Source: Chryseobacterium polytrichastri (GTDB taxonomy: Bacteria; Bacteroidota; Bacteroidia; Flavobacteriales; Weeksellaceae). From it: 64,000 nucleotides of DNA. The translations under genes were made by a program, and so were the position numbers. The stretch lies in NCBI RefSeq assembly GCF_900142445.1, contig NZ_FRAV01000008.1, positions 1 to 64,000 of the forward strand. The letters run 5' to 3'. Positions within the stretch are counted from its first letter, which is position 1; each line of letters begins with the position of its first letter. Shown in pieces: positions 55,534-64,000 of the stretch. Under the pieces are notes generated by a model. The model did not search any database and was not told the origin of the DNA. It saw only the letters and a program-made list of their open reading frames with translations.

Positions 55534-55758
55534 TTATTTTACAATAAATCCGTTTATAATGAGTTCAGCTATATGATGAAGTAATTCTATAACTTCTTTC
55601 AGTTCATCTTCAGCTAAACGAAGTCCTGACTCAGAAAGAATTTTCCTTGATTTTTCTACAGAAATTTTTTGTAAAATATACTTACGGCACGTATTTCTTT
55701 CAACGTCTAATTCTCTTTTTTGAGACCTTTTTTGTGAAGAAGTATTTTTCATAACCAT
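55534..55758 (-). CDS. Small hypothetical protein upstream of recombinase
   Basis: This 74-residue basic/acidic helical protein (VEKSRKILSESGLRLAEDEL, EVIELLHHIAELI) lies 51 bases before the recombinase on the same strand. No family is recognised. The position suggests a recombination-directionality or regulatory role, but that is inference. ATG at 55752 is an alternative start. Confidence 0.5.
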   Translation of the reverse strand: MVMKNTSSQKRSQKRELDVERNTCRKYILQKISVEKSRKILSESGLRLAEDELKEVIELLHHIAELIINGFIVK

Positions 55759-56021
55759 CTGTCATATTTATTTCTTATCTCTGAGATAATCTCATGATTC
55801 AGATGAATTTATAATACTGAATTTTAAAGAATACAGTTATGACGTTTCGATGAAATATTTGTCTTTAAATGTCTTCTTGCCATAAACAATCTTACTCAAC
55901 AGCTGTCCAATTTTATCAAGACTATTTTATTGTTCAAAAATATAATCAGCTGGGAGTAAATTTAATTGATTTTTATGTAAAATATGTTTCATAAGAAACC
56001 GATTAAAAGGCAGCTAAGGTA

Positions 56022-56133
56022 TAGCGGTCAGCCTTTCCATTTGCCAACCAAAAGACTACGGCATAAACGGCTTCCTCCCTAAAGGTACCCTCCAATTATT
56101 CCGTTTCCTTTTGGTTTTCCCTTTTTTCCGCTA
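56022..56133. other. Nested-inverted-repeat noncoding region
   Basis: Within the 673-base gap before the DUF932 gene three pairs of inverted repeats nest: TAGCGG (56022) with CCGCTA (56128), AACCAAAAG (56046) with CTTTTGGTT (56108), and AAACGG (56065) with CCGTTT (56101). The block is distinctly richer in G and C than the surrounding DNA. It looks like a structured RNA or a DNA processing site such as oriT. Elsewhere in the gap I see only AT-rich DNA and a doubtful 60-codon frame at 56265-56447. Confidence 0.55.
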
Positions 56134-56431
56134 AGATTATCTGCTTTCTTTTTTTCGGTTTTTCTTTTGAAAAATATTCATCGAAGGATGGATAGGTTTT
56201 AAGAGATAAAACAATGATGAGATAGAAAACAAGTCAATATGTACAATCTTAAAAAACAACGATTATGGACATTATCGAAATGTTGACAAAGAATGCGAAA
56301 ACCTGCAATTTGTTCAGTGAAAATAGAGTAAGAAAGAAATTTCTAAATCCATATATAAGGGAAACAATGAGGAGGATTATTTCCCTTATTACCATCATCA
56401 AATCATTTTCTAATATCAAAACAATTATATC

Positions 56432-57505
56432 ATGGCACACCAATTAAATTTCAACAATAGAACAGGAAAATATTCATTTTTCAGTGTGAAGGAAAAAGCG
56501 TGGCACAATTTAGGGCAAGTGGTAGAAGAATATCCTACAAGTGAAGAAGCGATAAAATTTGCCGGTATTGATTATGAGGTGGAAAAATCACCGCTTTTTA
56601 CAAAAGTTTCTGAAATTAAAGAAATGGACGAAGTTATGGAATTAACTGATTCCGAATTAGAAGTTCCTGATTATTTCGCTAACATAAGAACAGATAATAA
56701 CATGGTCTTAGGAGTCGTTGGAAAAGACTATCAAATTGTCCAGAATCATGAAGCCTTTGTATTTTTTGATTCCATTGTTGGAGGTGGAAATGGAATTTTC
56801 TATGAAACTGCAGGTGCACTGGGAGATGGCGAACGAATATTTATTACGGCTAAATTACCCGATTATATTCGAGTAGGAAACGGGGATGATGTTACAGAAA
56901 AATACATATTTCTTACCACATCTCATGATGGTAGCGGAAGCATAACAGCTGCTTTTACGCCCATACGTATCGTTTGTCAAAATACTTTAAATGCGTCGTT
57001 GCGGAATATGAGTAATGTTGTAAGAATTAGACATACAGCTGGAGCAAAACAGCGTTTGGATGATGCTCACAAAGTAATTGGATTAGCAAATATGCTGAGC
57101 AATGAGTTAGAAGCAGTATTTAATCATTGGGCTAAAATCAATGTTAATGACAAAGAAATGAAAAAACTTATTCAGTTGGCCTTATGTCCTAACAAGGAAA
57201 CATTCGATCATTTACAAAAGGGAAATTTTGATGAGCTGTCAACCGTTTTTAAAAATTCTGTTGATGACGCTTTTATGTACGCTATGATGAGTGATACCCA
57301 ACAAATGGAAACCACAAAAGGAACTTTGTTTGGAGCATACAATGCAGTGACAGGTTATTATCAAAACGTGAAAAATTATAAAAATGATGAAGCGAAATTA
57401 CAGTCTATCGTATTGGGAGGTACAGCACAATTAAAATCTCAAAAGACTTTTGATCTTTGCGAAAAGTTTGCTCATCAAGGTGTAGATGCAATTTTTATGA
57501 ATTGA
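56432..57505 (+). CDS. DUF932 (phage/plasmid-like) protein
   Basis: The 357-residue protein has the DUF932 / TIGR03299-like layout: KYSFFSVKEKAWHNLGQVVE near the start and FANIRTDNNMVLGVVGKDYQ in the first third. VCQNTLNASLRNMSNVVRIR lies in the middle. Such genes are standard cargo of mobile elements in Bacteroidota and phages, and their biochemical role is not established. It is the first plus-strand gene of the element. Confidence 0.87.
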   Translation: MAHQLNFNNRTGKYSFFSVKEKAWHNLGQVVEEYPTSEEAIKFAGIDYEVEKSPLFTKVSEIKEMDEVMELTDSELEVPDYFANIRTDNNMVLGVVGKDYQIVQNHEAFVFFDSIVGGGNGIFYETAGALGDGERIFITAKLPDYIRVGNGDDVTEKYIFLTTSHDGSGSITAAFTPIRIVCQNTLNASLRNMSNVVRIRHTAGAKQRLDDAHKVIGLANMLSNELEAVFNHWAKINVNDKEMKKLIQLALCPNKETFDHLQKGNFDELSTVFKNSVDDAFMYAMMSDTQQMETTKGTLFGAYNAVTGYYQNVKNYKNDEAKLQSIVLGGTAQLKSQKTFDLCEKFAHQGVDAIFMN

Positions 57506-57575
57506 TTTTTAGAATATTTTTTATCATTTTTAAGTACAGGAAATAAGAGTCTCTGCTGTACTCAGAGCAAGAAAG

Positions 57576-58019
57576 ATGAAATTCAATATCGTAAACGAAA
57601 TAAAATTAAGCTATTCTCGAAAAGGGAATTCAGAGAGACTAATTACAAATTCAAATGATGCTGTTAAGGTGTTCAGAGAACATTTTGACAGTGATGAAAT
57701 TGATTACAGAGAATCATTTTACACACTTTACTTAAATCAGGCAAATAAAGTGCTGGGGATAAGAAAGATTTCTGAATCTGGAATTTCTTCATCATTAGTA
57801 GACGTAAGAATTATTATGCAGGCTGCACTTTTATGTAATGCTTCATGTATAATAATAGCTCATAATCATCCATCAGGAAATTTAAAACCATCAGTGGAAG
57901 ATGTTAAAGTTACTCAAAATATAAAAGAAGCTTCAAAATTACTTAATATACAACTGCTAGATCATTGTATTTTGACATCCACTGAATATACTTCTTTTGC
58001 AGACGATGGGAAACTATAG
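57576..58019 (+). CDS. RadC-like JAB/MPN-domain protein
   Basis: The 147-residue JAB1/MPN metalloprotease-fold protein has an intact JAMM set: Glu46 (YRESF) with HNHPSGNLKPSVED giving His96, His98 and Asp109. It is named after RadC, but a role in repair is unproven. It is common next to DUF932 genes in mobile elements. It lies 70 bases downstream of DUF932 and has a terminator after it. Confidence 0.88.
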   Translation: MKFNIVNEIKLSYSRKGNSERLITNSNDAVKVFREHFDSDEIDYRESFYTLYLNQANKVLGIRKISESGISSSLVDVRIIMQAALLCNASCIIIAHNHPSGNLKPSVEDVKVTQNIKEASKLLNIQLLDHCILTSTEYTSFADDGKL

Positions 58020-58046
58020 ATTTTTGACGAAGAATAAGTAAACGAG

Positions 58047-58079
58047 AAAAGCGGAATTTTTTAAATTACCGCTTTTTTA
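58047..58079 (+). terminator. Terminator after RadC gene
   Basis: A stem AAAAGCGG/CCGCTTTT around an A/T loop is followed by a T run. It separates the plus-strand accessory genes from the minus-strand tra operon. Confidence 0.7.
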
Positions 58080-58271
58080 TCACCATTTTTTAGCGAAAAG
58101 ATAATTCCTCTCTTTAGTCGGAAACATCTTTTCGCTTATTACATAATAAAATCATTTTTGTTGCCTTGCTAAGCTCCTGCTCAAAAAAGATTTACATCAA
58201 AAGGATTCTAATTATTTGTATTTATACATATTCTGTAATCATTAACTTAAATAGGAGTAAAAGTGTATAAA

Positions 58272-58718
58272 CTAATCTTTAATGTTAAATTGAAATTTAA
58301 TTTCTTTCTCATTTCCAAAATTATCAATGATCCAGATTGTAAATGATTGTGATATTTCTGAAGTAGAGGTGTAGTATAATCTGAATTGTTTTTGTAATAA
58401 TGGGTATAAGTCATTCGGTAAATAAGGCGTATTATTGAAATACTGTAATGTTCCCGATCCGTCATATTGAAAATACCTTAAAAAATATTGGGTTTCAGAA
58501 TAGTCTCCCAAAGGTAACACTTGAAAACGTATTTCAACTGTTTCATCTTTAGAAATATTTTTCGGAGTTGGCATTACTGAAATTTCAAAAGGAAAATTCT
58601 GCTGTATTTGTAACTCGTCCTGGGTACATGAAGCAAGGCTGATCTCAAATAAAAATAAGATCAGTACACTATACAGAATGGAGAGAAACCCGTGGGCAAT
58701 ATTGATTGAGTTTTTCAT
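58272..58718 (-). CDS. traQ: Conjugative transposon protein TraQ (DUF3872)
   Basis: The 148-residue lipoprotein-like protein (lipobox LASC at about 28-31) contains FPFEISVMPTPKNISKDETV and YFLRYFQYDGSGTLQYFNNT, then YPLLQKQFRLYYTS, the signature of TraQ/DUF3872. Its role in transfer is not defined. It follows TraO directly (11-base gap) and is the last tra gene in the visible operon; no TraP primase gene lies between them. Confidence 0.85.
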   Translation of the reverse strand: MKNSINIAHGFLSILYSVLILFLFEISLASCTQDELQIQQNFPFEISVMPTPKNISKDETVEIRFQVLPLGDYSETQYFLRYFQYDGSGTLQYFNNTPYLPNDLYPLLQKQFRLYYTSTSEISQSFTIWIIDNFGNEKEIKFQFNIKD

Positions 58719-58729
58719 AATAATTTTCT

Positions 58730-59287
58730 TTATAAATTAAATCGTATTCCAATACCGACTGAACATCTCAAAGGACTTAATGATGTATTCCACAAGTGTT
58801 GTAGTTTTCCAGAAGTAAGCAGTACAATCCGGTCGGAAAGATATATTTCCATGCTAAGTTTTCCGCTTACACCGTACACAAAAGAAGATTGATTTATTAA
58901 TCTGGCACCATCATATAAAAGGAGCTCTCCTTTATTGATTTCTTCATATCCTGCCGTGGCAGATAATGAGGAATTGATCATCAAATTTCGGGTACGGTTG
59001 GCAATTAAGTTTAAACTGTAACCTGCCTCAGCAGTGTAGCTTTCAATACGAATTTCAGTGTTTCTGTACGGTATATTATCTCTGCTGTATTCTAATGTGT
59101 AACTATGATAATTTCCTTTTTTGGTATGAATGATTATACCTGTGTTCACAAAGTAATACTGTGAATCTGATGTAAACAATAATCCGAAATTTGCTTCTAT
59201 TCCTTTTTGTTTCGGAAGCATACGTTGCGCTCTTACTGTAAGACTAAGCAATAGTAATACAATCATATAAATGAGTTTCTTATTCAT
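58730..59287 (-). CDS. traO: Conjugative transposon protein TraO
   Basis: The 185-residue exported protein (signal to about residue 20) has a mature N-terminus QRMLPKQKGIEANFGLLF and a predicted small beta-barrel ending SVGIGIRFNL. This fits TraO of Bacteroidota conjugative transposons, thought to be an outer-membrane component of the mating apparatus. The gap to TraN is 1 base. Confidence 0.87.
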   Translation of the reverse strand: MNKKLIYMIVLLLLSLTVRAQRMLPKQKGIEANFGLLFTSDSQYYFVNTGIIIHTKKGNYHSYTLEYSRDNIPYRNTEIRIESYTAEAGYSLNLIANRTRNLMINSSLSATAGYEEINKGELLLYDGARLINQSSFVYGVSGKLSMEIYLSDRIVLLTSGKLQHLWNTSLSPLRCSVGIGIRFNL

Positions 59288-59288
59288 C

Positions 59289-60188
59289 TTATTTCATTTT
59301 TAAGTGAATATCTCTAACTATTTTTGCATTGATCAGATCAATATTTTCAACTTCGATCTTCTGATGACGTCCCCCATTTTTTTCAAAAACTTCTATTTCC
59401 AGTATCTGATCATCAAACAGTGTGAATTGATCTAACAGATAGAGAACATTTGAGGAAGCTTGATTACTTACAGCGTTAATAATAGGATAGATGCGAAGAG
59501 GAGTTAATATTTTCTCTTGAATAATGGTACGTTTGAGATTTTTTTTATCTACAATTTTGAAGTTGATAAAGTCGATATCATACGATATATTACTTTTATT
59601 CGTCATTTGAAAAATAAAGTAAAACTTTCCTTCATATATATACAAAGACTTTAATAAAAACCGGATTCCAAAACTTTTGATACCGATATGCGTAATGGTT
59701 CTTTTAGGATTTTCATACAGCGTTTTCATAATTGCTTCATTAAGTGAAGATGAGTTTCCTTTAAGTTCTTCAAATTGTACATCCGTAGAATATTCTTTTT
59801 CTTGCGTTTGATGTAATTTAAGAAGATCATAATTCAGCGTATTAGGATGGGGACTATATAATACATCAAAATTGTAAAATTTACCGTCCTGAGTAATAAT
59901 TGAAAAGTTAGTTTCTTCTTCAAAACCATTGATACCTGCTTTTATTCGGAGAACATTTCCCACATCTTCCGCTTTGTTGGCTATAAGATTTTCACTTCCT
60001 AAATCAACATATCGTATCGGTGATGGAAATATTAAATGAGTTGTTTTATTATAAGTTACTTCCAGTTTGAAAGGTTCTAATTTTGCATCGTTCAAGGAGG
60101 TAGATTCCTGCATTTCCTGAGAACTCAATAAGCTCATTGAAAATGAGAGTAAGATAAATACCAGCCATTTTTTTAGTATAATGTTCAT
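59289..60188 (-). CDS. traN: Conjugative transposon protein TraN (VirB9-like)
   Basis: The 299-residue exported protein (signal to about residue 23) carries THLIFPSPIRYVDLGSENLI and TNFSIITQDGKFYNFDVLYS, the typical TraN N-terminal beta domain. It ends in a second beta domain (about 165-295). TraN is regarded as the VirB9-like outer-membrane core component. It sits between TraM and TraO. Confidence 0.88.
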   Translation of the reverse strand: MNIILKKWLVFILLSFSMSLLSSQEMQESTSLNDAKLEPFKLEVTYNKTTHLIFPSPIRYVDLGSENLIANKAEDVGNVLRIKAGINGFEEETNFSIITQDGKFYNFDVLYSPHPNTLNYDLLKLHQTQEKEYSTDVQFEELKGNSSSLNEAIMKTLYENPKRTITHIGIKSFGIRFLLKSLYIYEGKFYFIFQMTNKSNISYDIDFINFKIVDKKNLKRTIIQEKILTPLRIYPIINAVSNQASSNVLYLLDQFTLFDDQILEIEVFEKNGGRHQKIEVENIDLINAKIVRDIHLKMK

Positions 60189-60205
60189 TGTTTTAAATTT
60201 GTTAT

Positions 60206-61519
60206 TTAACTCTTTTTTGAGATAAGAAAGACTTGATGACCTGCTTTTACAGTGACTTTTGAAAGCTTGATCTTCTTCTGAAAATATCCTGATATGCCTT
60301 GAACTGCCCCTTTTGTAAGATCTGCTGCGATCTGCTGCTGGGCAGATTGGGTCATCATAATATTCGTTCCTGATGTTTGACCCATATTGGCTAAGATATC
60401 GGTCATGGCATTTTGTTCAGGAGAGTATGGAACGTTAAGTCCCAATTGTCCGTCGTTGTCATGTATATCTATTTCGACCTTTTGTACGTTCCCATTATAT
60501 TCAATAGTTGATATCTTCAAAAGCAATCTTCCTCCCTGAAATTTTCCGGAGGCTTTTAATATACTTCCTTCCGGGATTTTGCTTTTTCCAAGGAGCATTG
60601 TTTCTAAAAGTCTCAAGGATATAAAGCTTTCCTGGGTTACAATTTTAGTTTCATAAATCACAGCACGAATGCTGTTTCTACTTTTAATACCAGAAGTATT
60701 TTGCTCTATACCATGAAATCTATTTTGATTCAATTCGGTTAGAAAAATGCTGTCATTCATTTCTCGATACAAACTGGAGACAAGATTTTGTGTTTCAGGC
60801 TTTGCAGTGGTTAAATGAACTTTACTTTGGTTAAGTGGTGGTTCGGTAATTTTATGTTCTTCGTTCTTTTCCTGATTAACCGGAAGAGGTAGATATTTTG
60901 CAGCCATCTGATATGATTTTTCCATCAGTTCAAGTTGTTCATTGATTCCGGTTTTTGTCGGTTCCGCATCTTTTCGTGATGATTCATTCTTCAGTCTGTT
61001 GATTTCCTGTTTCAGCGTATTGATTTCCTGATCATCTCTACTGTAAAAAGAGCCTAAAGTCTGCTGTGCACTGTGATAACTGCTTACTGCATTCTGATCT
61101 GTAATACCTGTGTTTTTTGAATTATCAACAGAGTTTTCATTGATTCCTCTACCCATTGTGTTGTTCGCAGATCCAGGATCACTCCAATAATCAGATAGGC
61201 TGGTTAATGAATTTCTTTTTTCTCCATTTTTCTTATCCAGTAATTGTTGTTCATATGCTTTCTGCTTGTCCGACTGTAGTTTATCATCAGCCGCCTGTGG
61301 AATAGCTGAATTAATACCTGCATTTTCCATTTTCATTTTATCCTTCGGTTTAAAAATCAGATATAAACATCCCAGACAGGCAATAGACATCAAAAAATAG
61401 ATGATGGGCTTCTTTATATTTTCCCATTGTAATTTTTTGTTTTCCTGTGATTCATTCTCTGCTAAAACTCCGAAACCATTTTCTATTATTTTTATATTGT
61501 TTTTTGTGGAATCATTCAT
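60206..61519 (-). CDS. traM: Conjugative transposon protein TraM (VirB10-like)
   Basis: The 437-residue inner-membrane-spanning protein has one N-terminal membrane helix (about 35-52). A long low-complexity periplasmic linker with a coiled-coil follows (INTLKQEINRLKNESS). The C-terminal beta domain (about 270-435) has SIRAVIYETKIVTQESFISL and LLLGKSKIPEGSILKASGKF-type VirB10 features. It overlaps TraL by 8 bases. Confidence 0.88.
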   Translation of the reverse strand: MNDSTKNNIKIIENGFGVLAENESQENKKLQWENIKKPIIYFLMSIACLGCLYLIFKPKDKMKMENAGINSAIPQAADDKLQSDKQKAYEQQLLDKKNGEKRNSLTSLSDYWSDPGSANNTMGRGINENSVDNSKNTGITDQNAVSSYHSAQQTLGSFYSRDDQEINTLKQEINRLKNESSRKDAEPTKTGINEQLELMEKSYQMAAKYLPLPVNQEKNEEHKITEPPLNQSKVHLTTAKPETQNLVSSLYREMNDSIFLTELNQNRFHGIEQNTSGIKSRNSIRAVIYETKIVTQESFISLRLLETMLLGKSKIPEGSILKASGKFQGGRLLLKISTIEYNGNVQKVEIDIHDNDGQLGLNVPYSPEQNAMTDILANMGQTSGTNIMMTQSAQQQIAADLTKGAVQGISGYFQKKIKLSKVTVKAGHQVFLISKKS

Positions 61520-61793
61520 TTTCTGATTTTTGTTGATGGTTAATAAGCTTAACTTCCGCTGATTCTGTCTTTACGTTCAATCCTCTCAGAACAGTACTGA
61601 TATGTCCTCCAAGAGGAATGTTTTTACGACTCCCTTCTTTTAACCAATTCTGAAGGATAATACTAATGGTAAGCAGTGTATATCCTGTAAAAAATATTTT
61701 TGTTAATATCCGTTGGCGTTTTTCAGGTATTGCTTTCCAATGTTGTTCTACATTCTTTATATATTGATCAATTGCTTTATTCAACTTTTTCAT
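61512..61793 (-). CDS. traL: Conjugative transposon protein TraL (DUF3989)
   Basis: This 93-residue protein has a single membrane helix (about 29-45, IFFTGYTLLTISIILQNW) and a hydrophilic tail GKSKIPEG-free but rich in Lys/Glu. Its size, position between TraK and TraM and the start KKLNKAIDQYIKNVEQHWKA match TraL/DUF3989. Its stop codon lies inside the TraM start region, suggesting translational coupling. Confidence 0.8.
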   Translation of the reverse strand: MKKLNKAIDQYIKNVEQHWKAIPEKRQRILTKIFFTGYTLLTISIILQNWLKEGSRKNIPLGGHISTVLRGLNVKTESAEVKLINHQQKSENE

Positions 61794-61803
61794 AATGATT
61801 TAT

Positions 61804-62427
61804 TTATCGGTCTACGGTTTCAACATCCTTATTTTCAACGACGTTAAATTTTTCAATGATAAATCCCTGAGGATTACTGTCTGATCGTACTGAATTAACC
61901 AATTCACAGTGGGTAATAAGGCTTCGTTTTGTAAGATTACTTGATCTGATAATGAATTGTCGAGCAAACGTTTTTACCTCATAAGGATAGCTGTTGAAAT
62001 TGGCAACAACACTGTCAATCTCAATTCTTTGCTGTACATTTCCTGAGATGATCCTGTTATAGTACCCTTTTTCAGAAAGGTCTTTATAATAGTTGAAAGC
62101 AGATTGGTCAGCAAGATTGAATGCTCTTTTCATATTGCTTTCTATGGCATTTTTGTCGGGAGACATGGTAAAGAACAATTCATGAAAACGTCTTACATGT
62201 TCTCTAGCTTCCACAGGTCGGTTGATTGACATATCCTGAGAGAGTGCTACCATCAGTGATTTACCATTATCCAAAACATAAATTTTCTTTCGCTGCTCTT
62301 CTGCGAAATGGTAAGATTGATAAACAACTAAAGCAACCACACCAAAGCATAGCAGGGTAAAAACAAAGGGAAATAACCTGATTTGCTTAAAACTGTTTTC
62401 AATATTTCTTAAGATTTTAAATTCCAT
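61804..62427 (-). CDS. traK: Conjugative transposon protein TraK (VirB8-like)
   Basis: The 207-residue protein has one N-terminal membrane helix (about 20-38) and a periplasmic NTF2-like domain characteristic of VirB8. Motifs include YHFAEEQRKKIYVLDNGKSL, ARQFIIRSSNLTKRSLITHC and PQGFIIEKFNVVENKDVET. The family is highly conserved in Bacteroidota elements. The gap to TraJ is 16 bases. Confidence 0.92.
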   Translation of the reverse strand: MEFKILRNIENSFKQIRLFPFVFTLLCFGVVALVVYQSYHFAEEQRKKIYVLDNGKSLMVALSQDMSINRPVEAREHVRRFHELFFTMSPDKNAIESNMKRAFNLADQSAFNYYKDLSEKGYYNRIISGNVQQRIEIDSVVANFNSYPYEVKTFARQFIIRSSNLTKRSLITHCELVNSVRSDSNPQGFIIEKFNVVENKDVETVDR

Positions 62428-62443
62428 TGTGATGAGATTTTAA

Positions 62444-63436
62444 TTATTTAAGTAATCTTCCAGATATATTTCCTATAGCTGAGCCTGCCGCGGCTCCCGC
62501 AATATTTCCCGATTTTTGTGCGATCTGATTTACATTGCGTGTGAAATTTCCTGCTCCGCCTGCCTGTATTATCCAGCCAGTAACGGTCGGAACCGTAAAA
62601 TATCCTATGATTCCAATAATCATATAAATGATATAAACTGTGTTAGAAGTATCAGGAATAAAATTGGGATCAGCCAGCATTTCAATATCTTTTTCAATAA
62701 TCAGAGATTGGATCTTAGCCAGTATCGCACTGAATATATCTGCAACCGGAAGCCATAGGTAAACACTGATATAACGAGTGAGCCACTGCGTTAATGTGCT
62801 TTGAAAACCATCCCAGACGGAGATGGCAAAAGCAATAGGTCCTAGTATAGCCAATACAATCAAAAAGAAAGTTCGTATCGTGTCAATGACAAGTGCGGCT
62901 GACTGAAATAAAATTTCCAAAAATTCACGAAATCCATCCCGAATATCTTTTTTAATAGAAAACATCTTTCTTTCAATATACATTCCCGACATCGTTATTA
63001 GGTCTGAAGGTGACCAACCCAGCTCTTCCAGCTTCTTATCAAACTCTTCATCAGAGATCAAATAAGCCATCTCGGGATTTCGTAACGTTGCCTCTCTTTC
63101 TAGCAGATCTTTTTTCTGCTGCAGCGCATTGAGATCTAAAACCTGACCTTCAAGCATTGAATGACTCCCCTGAACGATTGGACTTAATACACCATTGATA
63201 CTTCCCAACACGATAGTGGAGAAAAACATGATACAGATTCCAATAGCAAAAGGCCGTAACATAGGAAACAGGTCAATCGGTTCAGCGCGGCTCAATGCCT
63301 GCCAAACTTTAATAGCCACATAGAATAATGCCCCTAATCCAGCGACGCCTTTTGCTACTGCTGCCATATCCGCACATAAAGGCATCATTTCTTCGTAAAC
63401 CAAGCGCAATACTTCGTGTAAGTTATTCGTCTCCAT
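62444..63436 (-). CDS. traJ: Conjugative transposon protein TraJ (VirB6-like)
   Basis: This 330-residue polytopic inner-membrane protein has about six to seven hydrophobic segments (for example MAAVAKGVAGLGALFYVAIK and FFLIVLAILGPIAFAISVWD). It ends in a Gly/Ala-rich region. It forms part of the transfer channel base. The start METNNLHEVL at 63436 is preferred since an ATG at 63466 would overlap the upstream gene by 29 bases; the chosen one leaves a 1-base gap. Confidence 0.9.
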   Translation of the reverse strand: METNNLHEVLRLVYEEMMPLCADMAAVAKGVAGLGALFYVAIKVWQALSRAEPIDLFPMLRPFAIGICIMFFSTIVLGSINGVLSPIVQGSHSMLEGQVLDLNALQQKKDLLEREATLRNPEMAYLISDEEFDKKLEELGWSPSDLITMSGMYIERKMFSIKKDIRDGFREFLEILFQSAALVIDTIRTFFLIVLAILGPIAFAISVWDGFQSTLTQWLTRYISVYLWLPVADIFSAILAKIQSLIIEKDIEMLADPNFIPDTSNTVYIIYMIIGIIGYFTVPTVTGWIIQAGGAGNFTRNVNQIAQKSGNIAGAAAGSAIGNISGRLLK

Positions 63437-63437
63437 T

Positions 63438-64000
63438 TTACCAGTATTTTTGATTTGAAGTTCCATACAGTTGTAAGACCCTTTCGGTATTGTTCTGTTT
63501 TTTAGCTCGTAAATAGCTTACAGAAATATTCTTGTTCGTGTAGTAGCGAACCAGATTGTGATACTCTTTGACCTCTTTGTATACTCTGTCAATTACATCC
63601 ATACGTTCCTTGTCATTAAGAGACAGATTGGTTGTACTTACAATTTGTTTCAACTCTTTAAGAAGTTCTGTACTCTCTGTTAGTAGGGCAGAATATCCAT
63701 TGGCAATAGCGGTAAGTTCCTGTGTATTAAAATTGGGATCATTGAGCATCTTTCCAAAATTATGAACATACATTTCGGATACATCACCTACAAGCAAGAC
63801 GGTCTGCTGAACCTTTCGGGCATCCTTTATTAAATTATTGATGGCTTTAAGCTTATCATAATACTCTTTGCCTTGTTCGTACACTTTTTTAACTTCATTA
63901 AAATTTTTGACCACATTAGAGACGGTATTGGAAGTCTGCACAATTTCATTGGCAGAATTCAGAATTCCAGAGGCAAGATTCGTTGGATCGGTGACTACAA
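63438..64000 (-). CDS. DUF4141 (TraI-like) conjugation protein, 5' part outside window
   Basis: The frame continues beyond the right window edge, so the start is missing; visible upstream codons give VVTDPTNLASGILNSANEIV. The visible 187 residues are helical (VKNFNEVKKVYEQGKEYYDK, KVQQTVLLVGDVSEMYVHNF), matching DUF4141 proteins that precede TraJ in these operons. A VirB5-like pilus-tip role has been proposed for such proteins by position. A GTG at 63941 is an internal valine, not a start. Confidence 0.83.
   Translation of the reverse strand, partial: VVTDPTNLASGILNSANEIVQTSNTVSNVVKNFNEVKKVYEQGKEYYDKLKAINNLIKDARKVQQTVLLVGDVSEMYVHNFGKMLNDPNFNTQELTAIANGYSALLTESTELLKELKQIVSTTNLSLNDKERMDVIDRVYKEVKEYHNLVRYYTNKNISVSYLRAKKQNNTERVLQLYGTSNQKYW

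Larger units (their letters stand above)
53955..64000. mobile_element. Integrative conjugative element, left part (right end outside window)
   Basis: The region joins a tRNA-Arg gene to a large serine recombinase, DUF932 and RadC genes typical of Bacteroidota conjugative transposons, and a tra gene run (TraQ, O, N, M, L, K, J and a DUF4141 protein) of CTnDOT-type systems. The left boundary is placed at the tRNA 3' end, but the crossover could lie anywhere in its 3' half. The right attachment site is not visible. All tra genes are on the minus strand, reading toward the recombinase. Confidence 0.85.

Noticed and set aside
56265..56447. 60-codon plus-strand frame before DUF932
   Set aside because: It overlaps the DUF932 start and has unremarkable composition and no family resemblance. 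It could be a leader peptide but cannot be supported.
63939..63941. GTG at 63941 as the start of the DUF4141 gene
   Set aside because: The same frame continues upstream to the window edge with sequence (DPTNLASGILNSANEIV) that fits the family, so the real start lies outside.

Overview
The window looks like a chromosomal segment of a low-GC Bacteroidota bacterium of the class Flavobacteriia, most like Chryseobacterium. This rests on several things seen here: a type IX secretion sorting domain, promoters of the TTG-N19-TAnnTTTG type, weak Shine-Dalgarno signals, a monomeric NADP-isocitrate dehydrogenase, DcaP-like and TonB-receptor-like outer membrane barrels, and Bacteroidota-type tra genes. 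The genus is an inference from protein style; no rRNA is present.

Layout. 0.3-5 kb: icd, a secreted SusE-like/T9SS pair, and tpx. 5-16.4 kb: an unusual run of small soluble proteins (VOC/glyoxalase, DinB-like, SRPBCC/AHSA1, alpha/beta hydrolases, a Crp/Fnr regulator, DoxX), separated by repeat-filled intergenic DNA that includes an eight-unit 92-bp tandem array. 16.5-23 kb: an S9 peptidase, a sigma-factor operon with two small unknown proteins, a J-domain protein, an unlisted 50-residue cysteine-rich protein and a DcaP-like porin. 23.6-38.5 kb: gcvP, an S41 peptidase, an AAA ATPase with an unknown small partner, an SMR exporter, a LytS/LytR-type two-component pair, an Fpg/Nei glycosylase and assorted unknowns. 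39-48.8 kb: dgt, a tautomerase-SDR-NTF2-nitronate monooxygenase operon, YceI with a CRP-like palindrome upstream, a second Crp/Fnr regulator, an SPFH protein, two DUF4377 paralogues, a DUF962 protein and an amino-acid permease. 49-53.8 kb: a giant TPR protein followed by a TonB-receptor-like barrel.

From 53.9 kb to the right edge lies the left end of an integrative conjugative element inserted at a tRNA-Arg(TCG) gene. A large serine recombinase abuts the tRNA, and its last roughly 15 codons are antisense to the tRNA. Next come DUF932 and RadC/JAB genes preceded by a nested-inverted-repeat noncoding region. Then comes a transfer operon on the minus strand (DUF4141/TraI, TraJ, K, L, M, N, O, Q), whose mating-pore products correspond broadly to VirB6, VirB8, VirB10 and VirB9. 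The right end of the element is outside the window.

Intergenic DNA is rich in several dispersed repeat families: TCATTCC palindromes, TTAACCGCAAAAG terminal-inverted-repeat elements, ATCTGCG/GCGAGAGA blocks and TTAGTG/CACAAAT blocks. The observations most worth following up are the recombinase/tRNA overlap with a terminator inside the recombinase gene, the nested hairpin region before DUF932, the 92-bp array, the TIR elements, two short genes missed by length cut-offs, the AAA/110-residue pair, and enzyme-fold proteins that have lost catalytic or metal-binding residues.
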